A stretch of DNA of 39,300 nt, from assembly GCA_947175535.1 (NCBI GenBank), contig CAMWNF010000009.1, forward strand, positions 1 through 39,300. Reading direction: 5' to 3'. A program made the translations under genes and the position numbers. Shown piece by piece: positions 32,140 through 39,300 of the stretch (positions are counted from its first letter, which is position 1; each line of letters opens with the position of its first letter). Source of the stretch: an uncultured Bacteroidales bacterium (GTDB lineage: Bacteria > Bacteroidota > Bacteroidia > Bacteroidales > Muribaculaceae). The notes beneath the pieces are model-generated. The model saw only the letters and a program-made list of their open reading frames with translations, searched no databases and was not told the origin of the DNA.

Positions 32140-33270
32140 ATGGATTTCAAGCTAATCGCAACAGCACCTGACAGTAATGCGCGAGCCGGAACAATAACCA
32201 CCGATCACGGCAAAATCGAGACTCCGATTTTTATGTCTGTCGGCACGCTCGGTTCGGTAAAAGGTGTGCATATACACGAGCTGCGCGACGACATCAAAGC
32301 CCAAATTATTCTCGGCAATACATATCATCTTTATCTCCGACCCGGCATGGAAATAATCCGTCAGGCAGGAGGGCTTCACAAGTTCAATGGCTGGGAACGA
32401 CCAATTCTCACCGACAGCGGTGGATTTCAGGTCTTTTCATTGAGCGAGAACCGCAAACTGACTTCCGAAGGCGCTCACTTCCGCAGTCATATCGACGGTT
32501 CCAAGCATCTTTTCACACCGGAAAACGTCGTCGACATACAGCGTATAATCGGGTCTGACATAATGATGGCTCTCGACGAATGCCCACCGGGAACGGCAGA
32601 CCGAGCATACGCCCGCAAGTCGCTTGACCTTACGAAACATTGGCTCGAACGCGGTTGGAAGCATTTCTGCGAGACCGAACCGCTTTATGGTCATTCGCAA
32701 GCATATTTCCCGATTGTGCAGGGCGTCACCTACCCTGACCTGCGCCGCGAATCAGCGGAATTCGTCGCTTCGCTCGGAGCTGACGGAAACGCTATCGGCG
32801 GTCTGGCTGTGGGCGAACCGGCAGAAGCCATGTATGAGATGATTGAAGTGGTCAACGATGTACTTCCCAAAGACAAGCCGCGCTATCTGATGGGAGTCGG
32901 TACACCGGCTAATATCCTGGAAGCAATCGACCGCGGAGTCGACATGTTTGACTGTGTAATGCCAACCCGCAACGGTCGCAACGGCATGATATTCACGCCG
33001 GATGGCACGATGAACATGCGCAACAAGAAATGGGCTGACGATTTCACGCCCCTGCAGCCCGACGGTCCGAGCTATGTCGACCGTGTATATTCAAAAGCAT
33101 ATGTCCGCCACCTGTTCATTTCACAAGAGTTGCTTGCCATGCAGATAGCATCAATCCATAATCTCGCATTTTATCTGTGGCTTGTCGGCGAAGCTCGCCG
33201 TCATATAATCGAAGGCGATTTCAAATCTTGGAAAACCGAAATGGTCGAACGAGTTATGCGCCGCCTATAA
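32140..33270 (+). CDS. tgt: tRNA-guanine transglycosylase
   Basis: The 376-residue enzyme has GTLGSVKGV, the substrate pocket motif LTDSGGFQVF (catalytic Asp), GGLAVGEP, YLMGVGTP and FDCVMPTRNGRNG, and so should exchange guanine 34 for a queuosine precursor in GUN-anticodon tRNAs, including tRNA-His. The zinc region is unusual: canonical enzymes have C-x-C-x2-C before the YSxAYLRHL motif, but here PSYVDRVYSKAYVRHL has no cysteines, while the later IHN histidine is kept. It lies between the nucleotidyltransferase and the LptF/G permease. Confidence 0.95.
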   Translation: MDFKLIATAPDSNARAGTITTDHGKIETPIFMSVGTLGSVKGVHIHELRDDIKAQIILGNTYHLYLRPGMEIIRQAGGLHKFNGWERPILTDSGGFQVFSLSENRKLTSEGAHFRSHIDGSKHLFTPENVVDIQRIIGSDIMMALDECPPGTADRAYARKSLDLTKHWLERGWKHFCETEPLYGHSQAYFPIVQGVTYPDLRRESAEFVASLGADGNAIGGLAVGEPAEAMYEMIEVVNDVLPKDKPRYLMGVGTPANILEAIDRGVDMFDCVMPTRNGRNGMIFTPDGTMNMRNKKWADDFTPLQPDGPSYVDRVYSKAYVRHLFISQELLAMQIASIHNLAFYLWLVGEARRHIIEGDFKSWKTEMVERVMRRL

Positions 33271-33283
33271 GTAAGGATAAAAG

Positions 33284-34357
33284 ATGTTCAAAATCCTCGA
33301 CCGCTATATTATCCGTAAATTTCTCGGCACCTATGTTTTCGCTATAGTGCTGCTGCTGGCGATTGTGGTGATGTTTGACATCAATGAAAAACTCGACTCT
33401 TTTCTGAAAGCTCCGCTGAAAGCGACTGTTGTCGATTACTTCATCAACTTCCTTCCCTACTTCGCCAATCAGTTCTCTCCACTCTTCACCTTTATAGCCG
33501 TAATATTCTTCACCTCGAAACTCGCCGGCAACAGCGAAATCATCGCTATGCTATCGACCGGCATGAGCTATAGACGGTTGTTGAGACCATATCTGTTCTC
33601 GGCTCTTATAATCGCTGCGCTGACTTACACACTTGACGCTTACATAATCCCTCCGGCAAACATCAAACGAATAGACTATCAGAACACTTATGTAAAAAAC
33701 AAGCGTGTCGACTACGGCTCAAACATAATGCTGATGGTCTCACCGGGGCAGATAGCATATATGAGCCGCTATGACAATATCACCAAGATGGGGTCGCGGT
33801 TCTCGCTCGAGTCGTTCGACGGAAAAGAAATAACGTCGCGACTTACCGCCCAGACCATCAAATGGGATACGCTCTATAACTGGCAGATACGCGACTATAT
33901 CATAAGAGACTTCCGCGACAACCGCGAGTATATAACAAAAGGCAGCAAGCTCGATACCATCATACCATTCGAGCCGAGAGACTTCCTTATCTCGGACAAG
34001 GATTATGAAAAAATGACGACGCCCGCTCTTGCCGAATATATCGACCGACAGAAAGCGCGAGGCGTCGGAAACATCAAATCGTTCGAAGTGGAATATCAAC
34101 GACGTTATGCCATGATTGCCGCTGCATTCATTCTGACAGTTATCGGCATGGCGATATCATCGAAAAAAGTCAAAGGCGGACTTGGTCTGAATATCGGCAT
34201 CGGACTCGTGCTGAGTTTCAGCTATATCCTGTTCATGACCGTGACGAAAAGTTTCGCAATGTCGGGACTGACTTCGCCGTTCATCGCGATGTGGATTCCA
34301 AATATCCTCTATACGATTATCGCGATTTACCTCTACAGCCGATTAAGCAAAGCGTAA
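33284..34357 (+). CDS. LptF/LptG family LPS export permease
   Basis: The 357-residue protein has two clusters of membrane segments (about 15-125 and 275-355) around a periplasmic beta-jellyroll-like region, as in YjgP/YjgQ proteins. Landmarks are ILDRYIIRKFLGTYVFA at the start and NSEIIAMLSTGMSYRRLLRPYL. With LptB and its partner it forms the ABC module that pulls lipopolysaccharide out of the inner membrane. It follows tgt after 13 bases and ends 12 bases from convergent rsgA. LptF and LptG cannot be told apart with certainty here. Confidence 0.9.
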   Translation: MFKILDRYIIRKFLGTYVFAIVLLLAIVVMFDINEKLDSFLKAPLKATVVDYFINFLPYFANQFSPLFTFIAVIFFTSKLAGNSEIIAMLSTGMSYRRLLRPYLFSALIIAALTYTLDAYIIPPANIKRIDYQNTYVKNKRVDYGSNIMLMVSPGQIAYMSRYDNITKMGSRFSLESFDGKEITSRLTAQTIKWDTLYNWQIRDYIIRDFRDNREYITKGSKLDTIIPFEPRDFLISDKDYEKMTTPALAEYIDRQKARGVGNIKSFEVEYQRRYAMIAAAFILTVIGMAISSKKVKGGLGLNIGIGLVLSFSYILFMTVTKSFAMSGLTSPFIAMWIPNILYTIIAIYLYSRLSKA

Positions 34358-34369
34358 ACAATCCAGCTT

Positions 34370-35311
34370 CTATTTGTAACCTTCACGATACTTGCTTTCA
34401 TCGGCATCCTCAAGGATGCTGAGGTATGAAGCATAGCGCGATGCGGCTATTTCGGCATCTTCGACCGCCCGAAGCACAGCGCATCCAGGCTCACATGTGT
34501 GGGTGCAGTTATTGAAACGGCATTCTCCCGACTTCTCGAATATCTCGGGAAAGTAATGGGCGACCTCATTGCGTTCGAAATCGACAGTCCCGAACCCTCT
34601 CACTCCGGGCGTATCAATTATGCTTCCTCCTTCGGGAAGATGGAACATTTCGGAGAAAGTCGTTGTATGCATACCTGTGCCGTGAGCCGCGGAAATAGCA
34701 GCGGTCTTCAAATCGAGTCCGGGAATCAAGTCGTTGATAAGAGATGATTTACCGACTCCTGAATTTCCTGAAAATAATGTTACCTTTCCGACAAGCTCGT
34801 CCTTCAGCGTCGTAAGACCTTCGCCAGTCTTTGCCGACAGAGCAAAGACCTTATAGCCGATAGAGCGATACAGATAGCTGACCGCCTCCTTCAGTTCAAT
34901 ATCATCCTCGCCCGTAAGCAAGTCGATTTTATTTATTGCGATAATAGCGGGAACAGAATATGCTTCGGCTGTTGCAAGAAAACGGTCGATGAAAGTTGTG
35001 GCAGTCGGAGGGTCGACCAACGTAACGACCAAAAGAGCCTGGTCGATATTAGCCGCAATTATATGAGACTCCTTTGACAGATTGCTTGCGCGGCGTATGA
35101 TGTAATTCTTGCGAGGCTTGATTGCTGTTATAAAAGCTGTTCCGTCAGGAGCCGGCTCGCCTACGGTCACGCGGTCACCTACAGCAACGGGATTGGTGGT
35201 GCGTATGCCTTTTATCCGAAAATTTCCTTTGATTTTGCAGCTTATTTCTTCTCCGCCGTCGAGTTCGACGACATAGTGTGAGCCTGTATTTCTTATGACT
35301 GTTCCGTCCAT
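34370..35311 (-). CDS. rsgA: Ribosome small-subunit biogenesis GTPase RsgA
   Basis: The 313-residue protein is a circularly permuted GTPase: an OB-fold N-terminus, then the G4 motif NKIDL (about 125), G1 GNSGVGKSS (about 180), G3 DTPGVRGFG and a zinc site [14 protein letters not shown] (C-x4-C-x-H-x5-C). It acts late in 30S maturation. It is convergent with the LptF/G permease and divergent from the winged-helix gene. No consensus promoter is visible; the best candidate, TAATTTTA upstream, is imperfect. Confidence 0.95.
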   Translation of the reverse strand: MDGTVIRNTGSHYVVELDGGEEISCKIKGNFRIKGIRTTNPVAVGDRVTVGEPAPDGTAFITAIKPRKNYIIRRASNLSKESHIIAANIDQALLVVTLVDPPTATTFIDRFLATAEAYSVPAIIAINKIDLLTGEDDIELKEAVSYLYRSIGYKVFALSAKTGEGLTTLKDELVGKVTLFSGNSGVGKSSLINDLIPGLDLKTAAISAAHGTGMHTTTFSEMFHLPEGGSIIDTPGVRGFGTVDFERNEVAHYFPEIFEKSGECRFNNCTHTCEPGCAVLRAVEDAEIAASRYASYLSILEDADESKYREGYK

Positions 35312-35438
35312 TTATCGATTTCGATTTATTGTATTGTAAAATTACGACAATCCCGCAAATCGGCAATCACAATTGTAAATTATTTTTCTCTCATTGTCGC
35401 TCAAAGTGTTATTATCAGAAAACAAATTCTCAAACGAA

Positions 35439-35467
35439 TTGTTTTACAGATAAAAGCATTATATTTG
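35439..35467 (+). promoter_or_regulatory. Promoter of the small winged-helix gene
   Basis: TTG at 35439-35441 and TATATTTG at 35460-35467, about 18 bases apart. Confidence 0.55.
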
Positions 35468-35498
35468 CGACAGAAAATTATATCTAAATTTTATAATT

Positions 35499-35717
35499 AT
35501 GACTATTGAATTTATCGGCACCAGCGCAGGAAGCGTGTGGACCGCACTTAATGAAGCTGATGCACTCGGCATCAAACAGCTCAAAAAAATCACGAAACTG
35601 AAAGAAAAAGAAATCTATGCAGCACTCGGCTGGCTTGCCCGCGAAGGCAAAGTCAACATCAACGTTGACCCCGAAGATGCAAAGGAACTCATCGTATCGC
35701 TGACTCAGGACCGTTAA
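35499..35717 (+). CDS. Winged helix-turn-helix protein (DUF2582-like)
   Basis: The 72-residue protein reads as a compact winged helix: AGSVWTALNEADALGIKQLKKITKLKEKEIYAALGWLAREGKV, with helix-turn-helix residues about 25-52. This small family is common in Bacteroidetes and its role is unknown; DNA binding is inferred from the fold. It has its own promoter and a strong terminator, so it is monocistronic. Confidence 0.82.
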   Translation: MTIEFIGTSAGSVWTALNEADALGIKQLKKITKLKEKEIYAALGWLAREGKVNINVDPEDAKELIVSLTQDR

Positions 35718-35735
35718 GTCTCTGAGATACTTATA

Positions 35736-35768
35736 AAAAAAGCTCGTCCACAAAAGACGAGCTTTTTT
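35736..35768. terminator. Bidirectional terminator between winged-helix gene and rplI
   Basis: AGCTCGTC (35741-35748) and GACGAGCT (35756-35763) form an 8-bp stem flanked by A and T runs on both sides, able to end both convergent transcripts. Confidence 0.88.
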
Positions 35769-35787
35769 CATGAGTATATAATCGAAT

Positions 35788-36231
35788 TTATTCTGCTACA
35801 ACTTCGAAAGGCACTTCAACCGAAACTTCTTTGTGGAGGTTGATAGTAGCGTTGTATTTGCCAACTTCTTTCACAGCGTCTTTGATTACAATCTGACGGC
35901 GATCGATGTTGTGACCGAGTTTTTCGAGAGCTTCGGCAATCTGGATAGCGTTAACCGAGCCATAGATTGTGCCGGTTGCGCTTGTCTTTGCACCGATAGT
36001 GAGAGAAACGCCCTCAAGAGCGGCAGCAGCAGCCTGAGCGTCTGCTTTGATTTTTTCGAGTTTGTGAGCGCGCTGACGCTGATTTTCAGCAAGCACCTTA
36101 AGAGCCGAGGGAGTAGCGATGACGGCTTTACCCTGGGGGATAAGGTAGTTGCGACCGTAACCGTTCTTAACTTCTACGACGTCGTCCTTGTATCCAAGAC
36201 CCTGAACGTCTTCTTTAAGTATGATCTGCAT
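35788..36231 (-). CDS. rplI: 50S ribosomal protein bL9
   Basis: The 147-residue protein has the bL9 N-terminus MQIILKEDVQGLGYKDDVVEVKNGYGRNYLIPQGKA, a long central helix and the C-terminal domain. It is third in the rpsF-rpsR-rplI operon, a usual bacterial order, 22 bases after rpsR. A partial SD (AAGGA) precedes it. It ends near the bidirectional terminator. Confidence 0.97.
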   Translation of the reverse strand: MQIILKEDVQGLGYKDDVVEVKNGYGRNYLIPQGKAVIATPSALKVLAENQRQRAHKLEKIKADAQAAAAALEGVSLTIGAKTSATGTIYGSVNAIQIAEALEKLGHNIDRRQIVIKDAVKEVGKYNATINLHKEVSVEVPFEVVAE

Positions 36232-36253
36232 AGTTAATTCCTTAGCTTTTAAG

Positions 36254-36523
36254 TTATTTCATAAGGTCAGCAACGTAGGGCAGAAGAGCAAGGTGACGAG
36301 CACGCTTAACAGCCTGAGCCACACGACGCTGGAATTTCAAAGAAGTGCCTGTGATACGACGGGGAAGAATTTTGCCCTGTTCGTTGAGGAATTTCTTGAG
36401 GAATTCGGGGTCTTTGTAATCAACATATTTGATACCGCTGCGTTTGAAACGGCAGTATTTTTTCTTCTTGACGTCGACAGACATCGGAGTAAGATAGCGG
36501 ATTTCTGATTGTGCCTGTGCCAT
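36254..36523 (-). CDS. rpsR: 30S ribosomal protein bS18
   Basis: The 89-residue protein has [63 protein letters not shown], the standard bS18 core. Its start has a perfect AAGGAGG eight bases upstream, which lies in the last codons of rpsF. Structures of Bacteroidetes ribosomes show bS18, with bS6 and bS21, covering the anti-SD, so an SD on this gene could give autoregulation. Confidence 0.97.
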   Translation of the reverse strand: MAQAQSEIRYLTPMSVDVKKKKYCRFKRSGIKYVDYKDPEFLKKFLNEQGKILPRRITGTSLKFQRRVAQAVKRARHLALLPYVADLMK

Positions 36524-36526
36524 GAT

Positions 36527-36889
36527 TTAGTCCTCCTTAGTTTCTTTAGGTGCGTTATCTTTGTTGGCTTTGAGGCTGCGACGCTTAGCAGCGTATTCGG
36601 CAGCGTATTTGTCGAGACGGAAGGTGAGGAAACGGATCACGCGTTCGTCACGGCGATAAGCTGTTTCGAGTTTCTTAACGATAGTGGGGTCAGCATCGAA
36701 TTCGATAAGGCAATAAAAGCCGGTCGATTTTTTGTCGATAGGATAAGCGAGCTTGCGCAGACCCCATTCTTCAGTGTTCACGATGGCAGCACCGTTATCG
36801 GTGAGCACCTTGCTGAACTTTTCTACCGCTTCCTTCATCTGAGCATCAGACAAAACGGGAGTTAAAATGAAAACGGTTTCGTACTTCAT
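36527..36889 (-). CDS. rpsF: 30S ribosomal protein bS6
   Basis: The 120-residue protein starts [25 protein letters not shown] and has the [27 protein letters not shown] stretch of bS6. It ends three bases before rpsR and its final codons include the SD of rpsR. It leads the operon from a consensus promoter with a leader of roughly 45 nt, and no SD. Confidence 0.97.
   Translation of the reverse strand: MKYETVFILTPVLSDAQMKEAVEKFSKVLTDNGAAIVNTEEWGLRKLAYPIDKKSTGFYCLIEFDADPTIVKKLETAYRRDERVIRFLTFRLDKYAAEYAAKRRSLKANKDNAPKETKED
36532..36538 (-). promoter_or_regulatory. Strong Shine-Dalgarno for rpsR
   Basis: Minus-strand AAGGAGG, with the final G at 36532, eight bases before the ATG at 36523. Other operon starts in this window (mlaF, holB, the AddB-like gene, GH13) have none. 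Confidence 0.7.
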
Positions 36890-36942
36890 TGGGTTAAACG
36901 TTTGATTATTAATTAAAAAGTTGAGATTTATTAAATCGCTTG

Positions 36943-36974
36943 CAAAGTTACGTCTTTTTTATCTTTCCTCCAAA
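36943..36974 (-). promoter_or_regulatory. Promoter of rpsF-rpsR-rplI
   Basis: Minus strand: TTTG at 36974-36971, a 20-base spacer and TAACTTTG at 36950-36943. The remaining intergenic bases to 37099 hold nothing recognisable. Confidence 0.7.
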
Positions 36975-37099
36975 TTATCAGAGAATTATTTCAATCAACA
37001 CGCACACAATTTAACAAAACAGGGAATTATGCAGTCGAAGGTTGAAATTAGAACGAATATGATGGCAGTCTTTAGGCGGTTAATGTCGCTTTATCAAGA

Positions 37100-37678
37100 T
37101 TATTTTTCGGGATGAATTCTTGATTTCCATTCTTTGTATGGAATATATTCATTATGGATTAAATCATATACATCACATTCTTCAAAGCCGTCGTCGACGG
37201 GTTCGTAAAAGTAAACTGCATCAATCACTTTGCCGTCCTTTACTTCAAAAAACCAGTAATAGTAAAACCACGCCTTCTCGTTTATGAATCCTCTCTTGTT
37301 TATCTTTTTGCGGTTACAACTATCGAAATAAGGCACAAGGTTATAATAGGTATGGAAGCGTATTCCATAAACTTCAAAAAAATAAGGGGCTTCACCAGTT
37401 TCCAAAGATACGCATATAGAATATGAGCCATTAGCGCAAAATGATTTACTTCCCATCATAGAAAAATTTCCCCAATCAATATCAAATCTATATTCAGTTT
37501 CATATCGAGGCTTATCATATTGTGGAAATATTATATCATGGTCAGTTTGTCCGATAAAGTATGCGATATCGGTCATAAATGGATATTCGAGAACATTCAT
37601 CTCCACTAACCCTTGAGCGGCTAAATCCATTGAAACCATAAATAATATACCAATAATTAATCTGTATCGCATTTTCAT
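37100..37678 (-). CDS. Hypothetical secreted protein
   Basis: This 192-residue protein has a likely signal peptide (MKMRYRLIIGILFMVSMDLAAQG, cleavage after about 21) and a tyrosine- and tryptophan-rich mature part with many acidic residues. I do not recognise a family. It is AT-rich, in line with the accessory character of the right end, and is the last gene of a same-strand set after the RHS fragment. A role as an immunity or surface protein would be pure guesswork from context. Confidence 0.6.
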   Translation of the reverse strand: MKMRYRLIIGILFMVSMDLAAQGLVEMNVLEYPFMTDIAYFIGQTDHDIIFPQYDKPRYETEYRFDIDWGNFSMMGSKSFCANGSYSICVSLETGEAPYFFEVYGIRFHTYYNLVPYFDSCNRKKINKRGFINEKAWFYYYWFFEVKDGKVIDAVYFYEPVDDGFEECDVYDLIHNEYIPYKEWKSRIHPEK

Positions 37679-37809
37679 TTGACCTTCTTATTAGTGTAGT
37701 TCATAATCTTCTATTGTTACACGAATGAATTAAGTACAATTAATCATTAGTTTAGGTAGACGTCTTTCATGTTATTGTCCGATAATATGCATCCATATAA
37801 ACAGCAGTT

Positions 37810-38331
37810 TTATTTAAGGTATAATATTGGAAAATAGTAAGGCTTCATTTTAGAAATGGCCTCTAAGAAACGATTGTTATCAATAATTTTACAATAACCG
37901 AATTTGTCGCCATCCTGTATTCCACTTACACAATCAATTACTATGTCTGAATGCAATATGGTGCTGTCGTTGCGCGCAATAATAATTTCACTTGTAGCAG
38001 TTGCGATATCTCCATAGGTTATTATGGCTTTCATTGATTTTATGATTTGGTCAATATCTTCAGAATTGGAGGTATAGTACACTTTGTGATAAAAATTCCG
38101 TTTCCATGAAAGACCTTCAGGCAAGAAACGATAATCATCAGTAGATAATTTGATATATAGTGTAATTTTTGAATTATTAATGTCTATCGTTGGTACATTT
38201 ATTTGCAACGTGTCATTCCCTTCAATATAGGGATTATGTTTTGGCTCATTTATAGTGATTGAAAATGGAACAAAAAAAGAGCCCAAAAACGTCAGGAATA
38301 ATATAGTCAAAGATACAATTATATTTCTCAT
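37810..38331 (-). CDS. Hypothetical membrane-anchored or exported protein
   Basis: The 173-residue protein starts at ATG 38331 with a hydrophobic N-terminus (MRNIIVSLTILFLTFLGSFFVPF) that is a signal or anchor segment, then a beta-rich domain with no recognisable family. A GTG at 38394 would extend it by 21 residues, but those residues overlap the stop of the RHS fragment and read poorly as a signal sequence. It is AT-rich. By position, just after an RHS core fragment, it could be an immunity protein, but no motif supports this. Confidence 0.6.
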   Translation of the reverse strand: MRNIIVSLTILFLTFLGSFFVPFSITINEPKHNPYIEGNDTLQINVPTIDINNSKITLYIKLSTDDYRFLPEGLSWKRNFYHKVYYTSNSEDIDQIIKSMKAIITYGDIATATSEIIIARNDSTILHSDIVIDCVSGIQDGDKFGYCKIIDNNRFLEAISKMKPYYFPILYLK

Positions 38332-38393
38332 AAAGATTTTATTTTCTAAAATGCCACTGTCCTTTGTTTCTATTACACTATCTATGCCATTCA

Positions 38394-38972
38394 CTATAAG
38401 TAGAAGAGGTTTGTTCCGCCGGTGGTGAGGTATTCCTTCGAGCCGTAGAGATAGGGGTTGAAGCTGTTGCCGCTATACCCGCGGGCGGAGGCGATTATGT
38501 CGCTGCTCTCGTCCATCAGCATACCGTAAGGATAATAGTGGTTGTCCTGTTCGACTCTGCCGTCGGCATCGGTCACCTGCCGCACATTGCCCTGATAGTC
38601 CCTGACATAATATTGTATGGTGCCTGATGCAATGAAGCCATTGGGCGTGTCGATGCGCGACTTAAATCCTGAAGTGAACGTCAGCGGACCGATGTAATCC
38701 ATTGTGGTTTCCTTATATAGTGGTCTTGGCGGATTGATGATTATAGGCCAGTTGGCGAACGGTAAGATAGTGAGTGTCGGCTCCTTATGCACCCTCTGCA
38801 GCAGCATGCCGTCGGCTGAGTAGCAGTTGGTTATCGAAGAGCCGTCGTCGAACTTGACTTCGGACGGCAACCCGATTGCGTTATAGCTGATAGAAGTGAT
38901 TGACTTGTTTGCGTCGGAAGTCAGCCGTCCGTCCTCGTCGTAGGTGTATTCGTATGGGTGGGTTCTAAGCAT
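38394..38972 (-). CDS. RHS core fragment
   Basis: The 192-residue reading frame contains RHS repeats and core motifs: YTYDEDGRLTSDANKSI, YNAIGLPSEVKFDDGS, YYVRDYQGNVRQVTDADG and YYPYGMLM...NPYLYGSKEY. Full RHS proteins are far longer and continue into a variable toxin tip. Here the frame is preceded by an in-frame stop eight codons upstream (TAA at 38996-38994) and ends in tandem stops TAG TGA shortly after YGSKEY. It is much more GC-rich than its neighbours. It is best seen as a displaced or truncated RHS 3' cassette. Confidence 0.75.
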   Translation of the reverse strand: MLRTHPYEYTYDEDGRLTSDANKSITSISYNAIGLPSEVKFDDGSSITNCYSADGMLLQRVHKEPTLTILPFANWPIIINPPRPLYKETTMDYIGPLTFTSGFKSRIDTPNGFIASGTIQYYVRDYQGNVRQVTDADGRVEQDNHYYPYGMLMDESSDIIASARGYSGNSFNPYLYGSKEYLTTGGTNLFYL

Positions 38973-39006
38973 CGCTGTCGTTCTCTTGGTATTTTATTGG
39001 GTATTT

Positions 39007-39300
39007 TTATTTTGGATTGCCTGAGGGTTTCTTGATAATGTCTTCATCCCATGGTATGCACTCTCCTCTATAATACATGTGTTCTTTATCTATGGCATAA
39101 TCATTGCCAATATATTGGAACGTCCGAGGGTCGGCTCCTTCGATTGAAATGTCTCCATAATATAATTCGCCCCCACCATTAACTCCATCGAAAAATTCAG
39201 GACCGCCACCATAGATTGTCCCTCTCGGATAATATACTGAGTTCCTATCTCTGGCATACGGAGACTTATCCTTATTGATATTTACTTCAAAGGACGCAAT
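39007..39300 (-). CDS. DKNYY-type repeat protein (5' end outside the window)
   Basis: Minus-strand reading from 39300 gives 97 codons ending at TAA 39009-39007. The stretch IEGADPRTFQYIGNDYAIDKEHMYYRGE matches the DKNYY repeat pattern (G-ADP-TF--LG--YA-DK--VYY). The N-terminus lies beyond the window. Such proteins are common in accessory regions of Bacteroidetes; a role as an immunity protein beside RHS cassettes is only an idea. It ends 34 bases before the RHS fragment start. Confidence 0.7.
   Translation of the reverse strand: MASFEVNINKDKSPYARDRNSVYYPRGTIYGGGPEFFDGVNGGGELYYGDISIEGADPRTFQYIGNDYAIDKEHMYYRGECIPWDEDIIKKPSGNPK

Noticed and set aside
36921-37115. Plus-strand 64-codon frame upstream of rpsF
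   Set aside because: It covers the rpsF promoter and has no recognisable features.

Overview
The window looks like a chromosomal segment from a member of Bacteroidales, most likely Muribaculaceae or a close relative; the family-level call is inference. Evidence: repeated Bacteroidetes-type promoters (TTTG, 19-21 nt, TAnnTTTG), mostly SD-free starts, and families typical of the order (DUF5119/DUF3575, DUF4831, TIGR02757, AAA/DUF4143, a glycine-zipper OmpA lipoprotein, RHS and DKNYY proteins). Most of the window is compact core genome; the accessory DNA is at about 29.2-31.1 kb and 37-39.3 kb.

Layout. 1-1886 (-): the end of a fimbria/cell-surface type operon, a DUF3575 outer-membrane protein coupled to a truncated DUF5119 lipoprotein. 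1937-2305 (-): a gene-free stretch that folds into a long rod and has its own promoter and terminator, a candidate structured RNA (6S-like shape). 2484-4990 (+): patatin phospholipase and GH13 amylase. 5095-6039: prs. 6122-7861 (-): ArnT/PMT-type glycosyltransferase. 7977-9386: beta-helix lipoprotein. 9371-11468 (-): AI-2E/PerM permease, TIGR02757 protein, tRNA-His. 11719-12033: TfoX N-domain protein. 12145-18867 (+): an overlapping operon of MlaE, MlaF, DNA polymerase III delta-prime, an AddB-like nuclease and HemW. 18924-19628 (-): OmpA lipoprotein. 19777-20700: EamA transporter. 20705-21268 (-): AlkD-like protein, divergent from hisS (21324-22685) across an inverted repeat that carries both promoters. 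22780-22855 (-): a tiny promoter/mini-ORF/terminator unit. 23070-28289 (+): operon nnr, DUF4831, C45 Ntn-hydrolase, thioesterase, dprA, followed by a uridine phosphorylase. 29404-29583: remnant of an outer-membrane barrel gene. 29625-30977 (-): AT-rich AAA/DUF4143 ATPase whose leader carries 34-bp-periodic repeats. 31208-34357 (+): sugar nucleotidyltransferase, tgt, LptF/G permease. 34370-35311 (-): rsgA. 35499-35717 (+): small winged-helix protein. 35788-36889 (-): rpsF-rpsR-rplI. 37100-39300 (-): AT-rich accessory region with two unknown proteins, an RHS core fragment and a partial DKNYY protein.

How it works together: several units serve the envelope (MlaEF, LptF/G, ArnT-like, OmpA, DUF3575/DUF5119), DNA processing (delta-prime, AddB-like, DprA, TfoX-like, AlkD-like) and translation (hisS with its tRNA-His, tgt, rsgA, bS6/bS18/bL9). 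The most interesting unexplained items are the rod-like RNA next to the DUF3575 operon, the SD-like periodic repeats in the AAA/DUF4143 leader, the mini transcription unit between hisS and nnr, and the RHS/DKNYY mosaic at the right edge.
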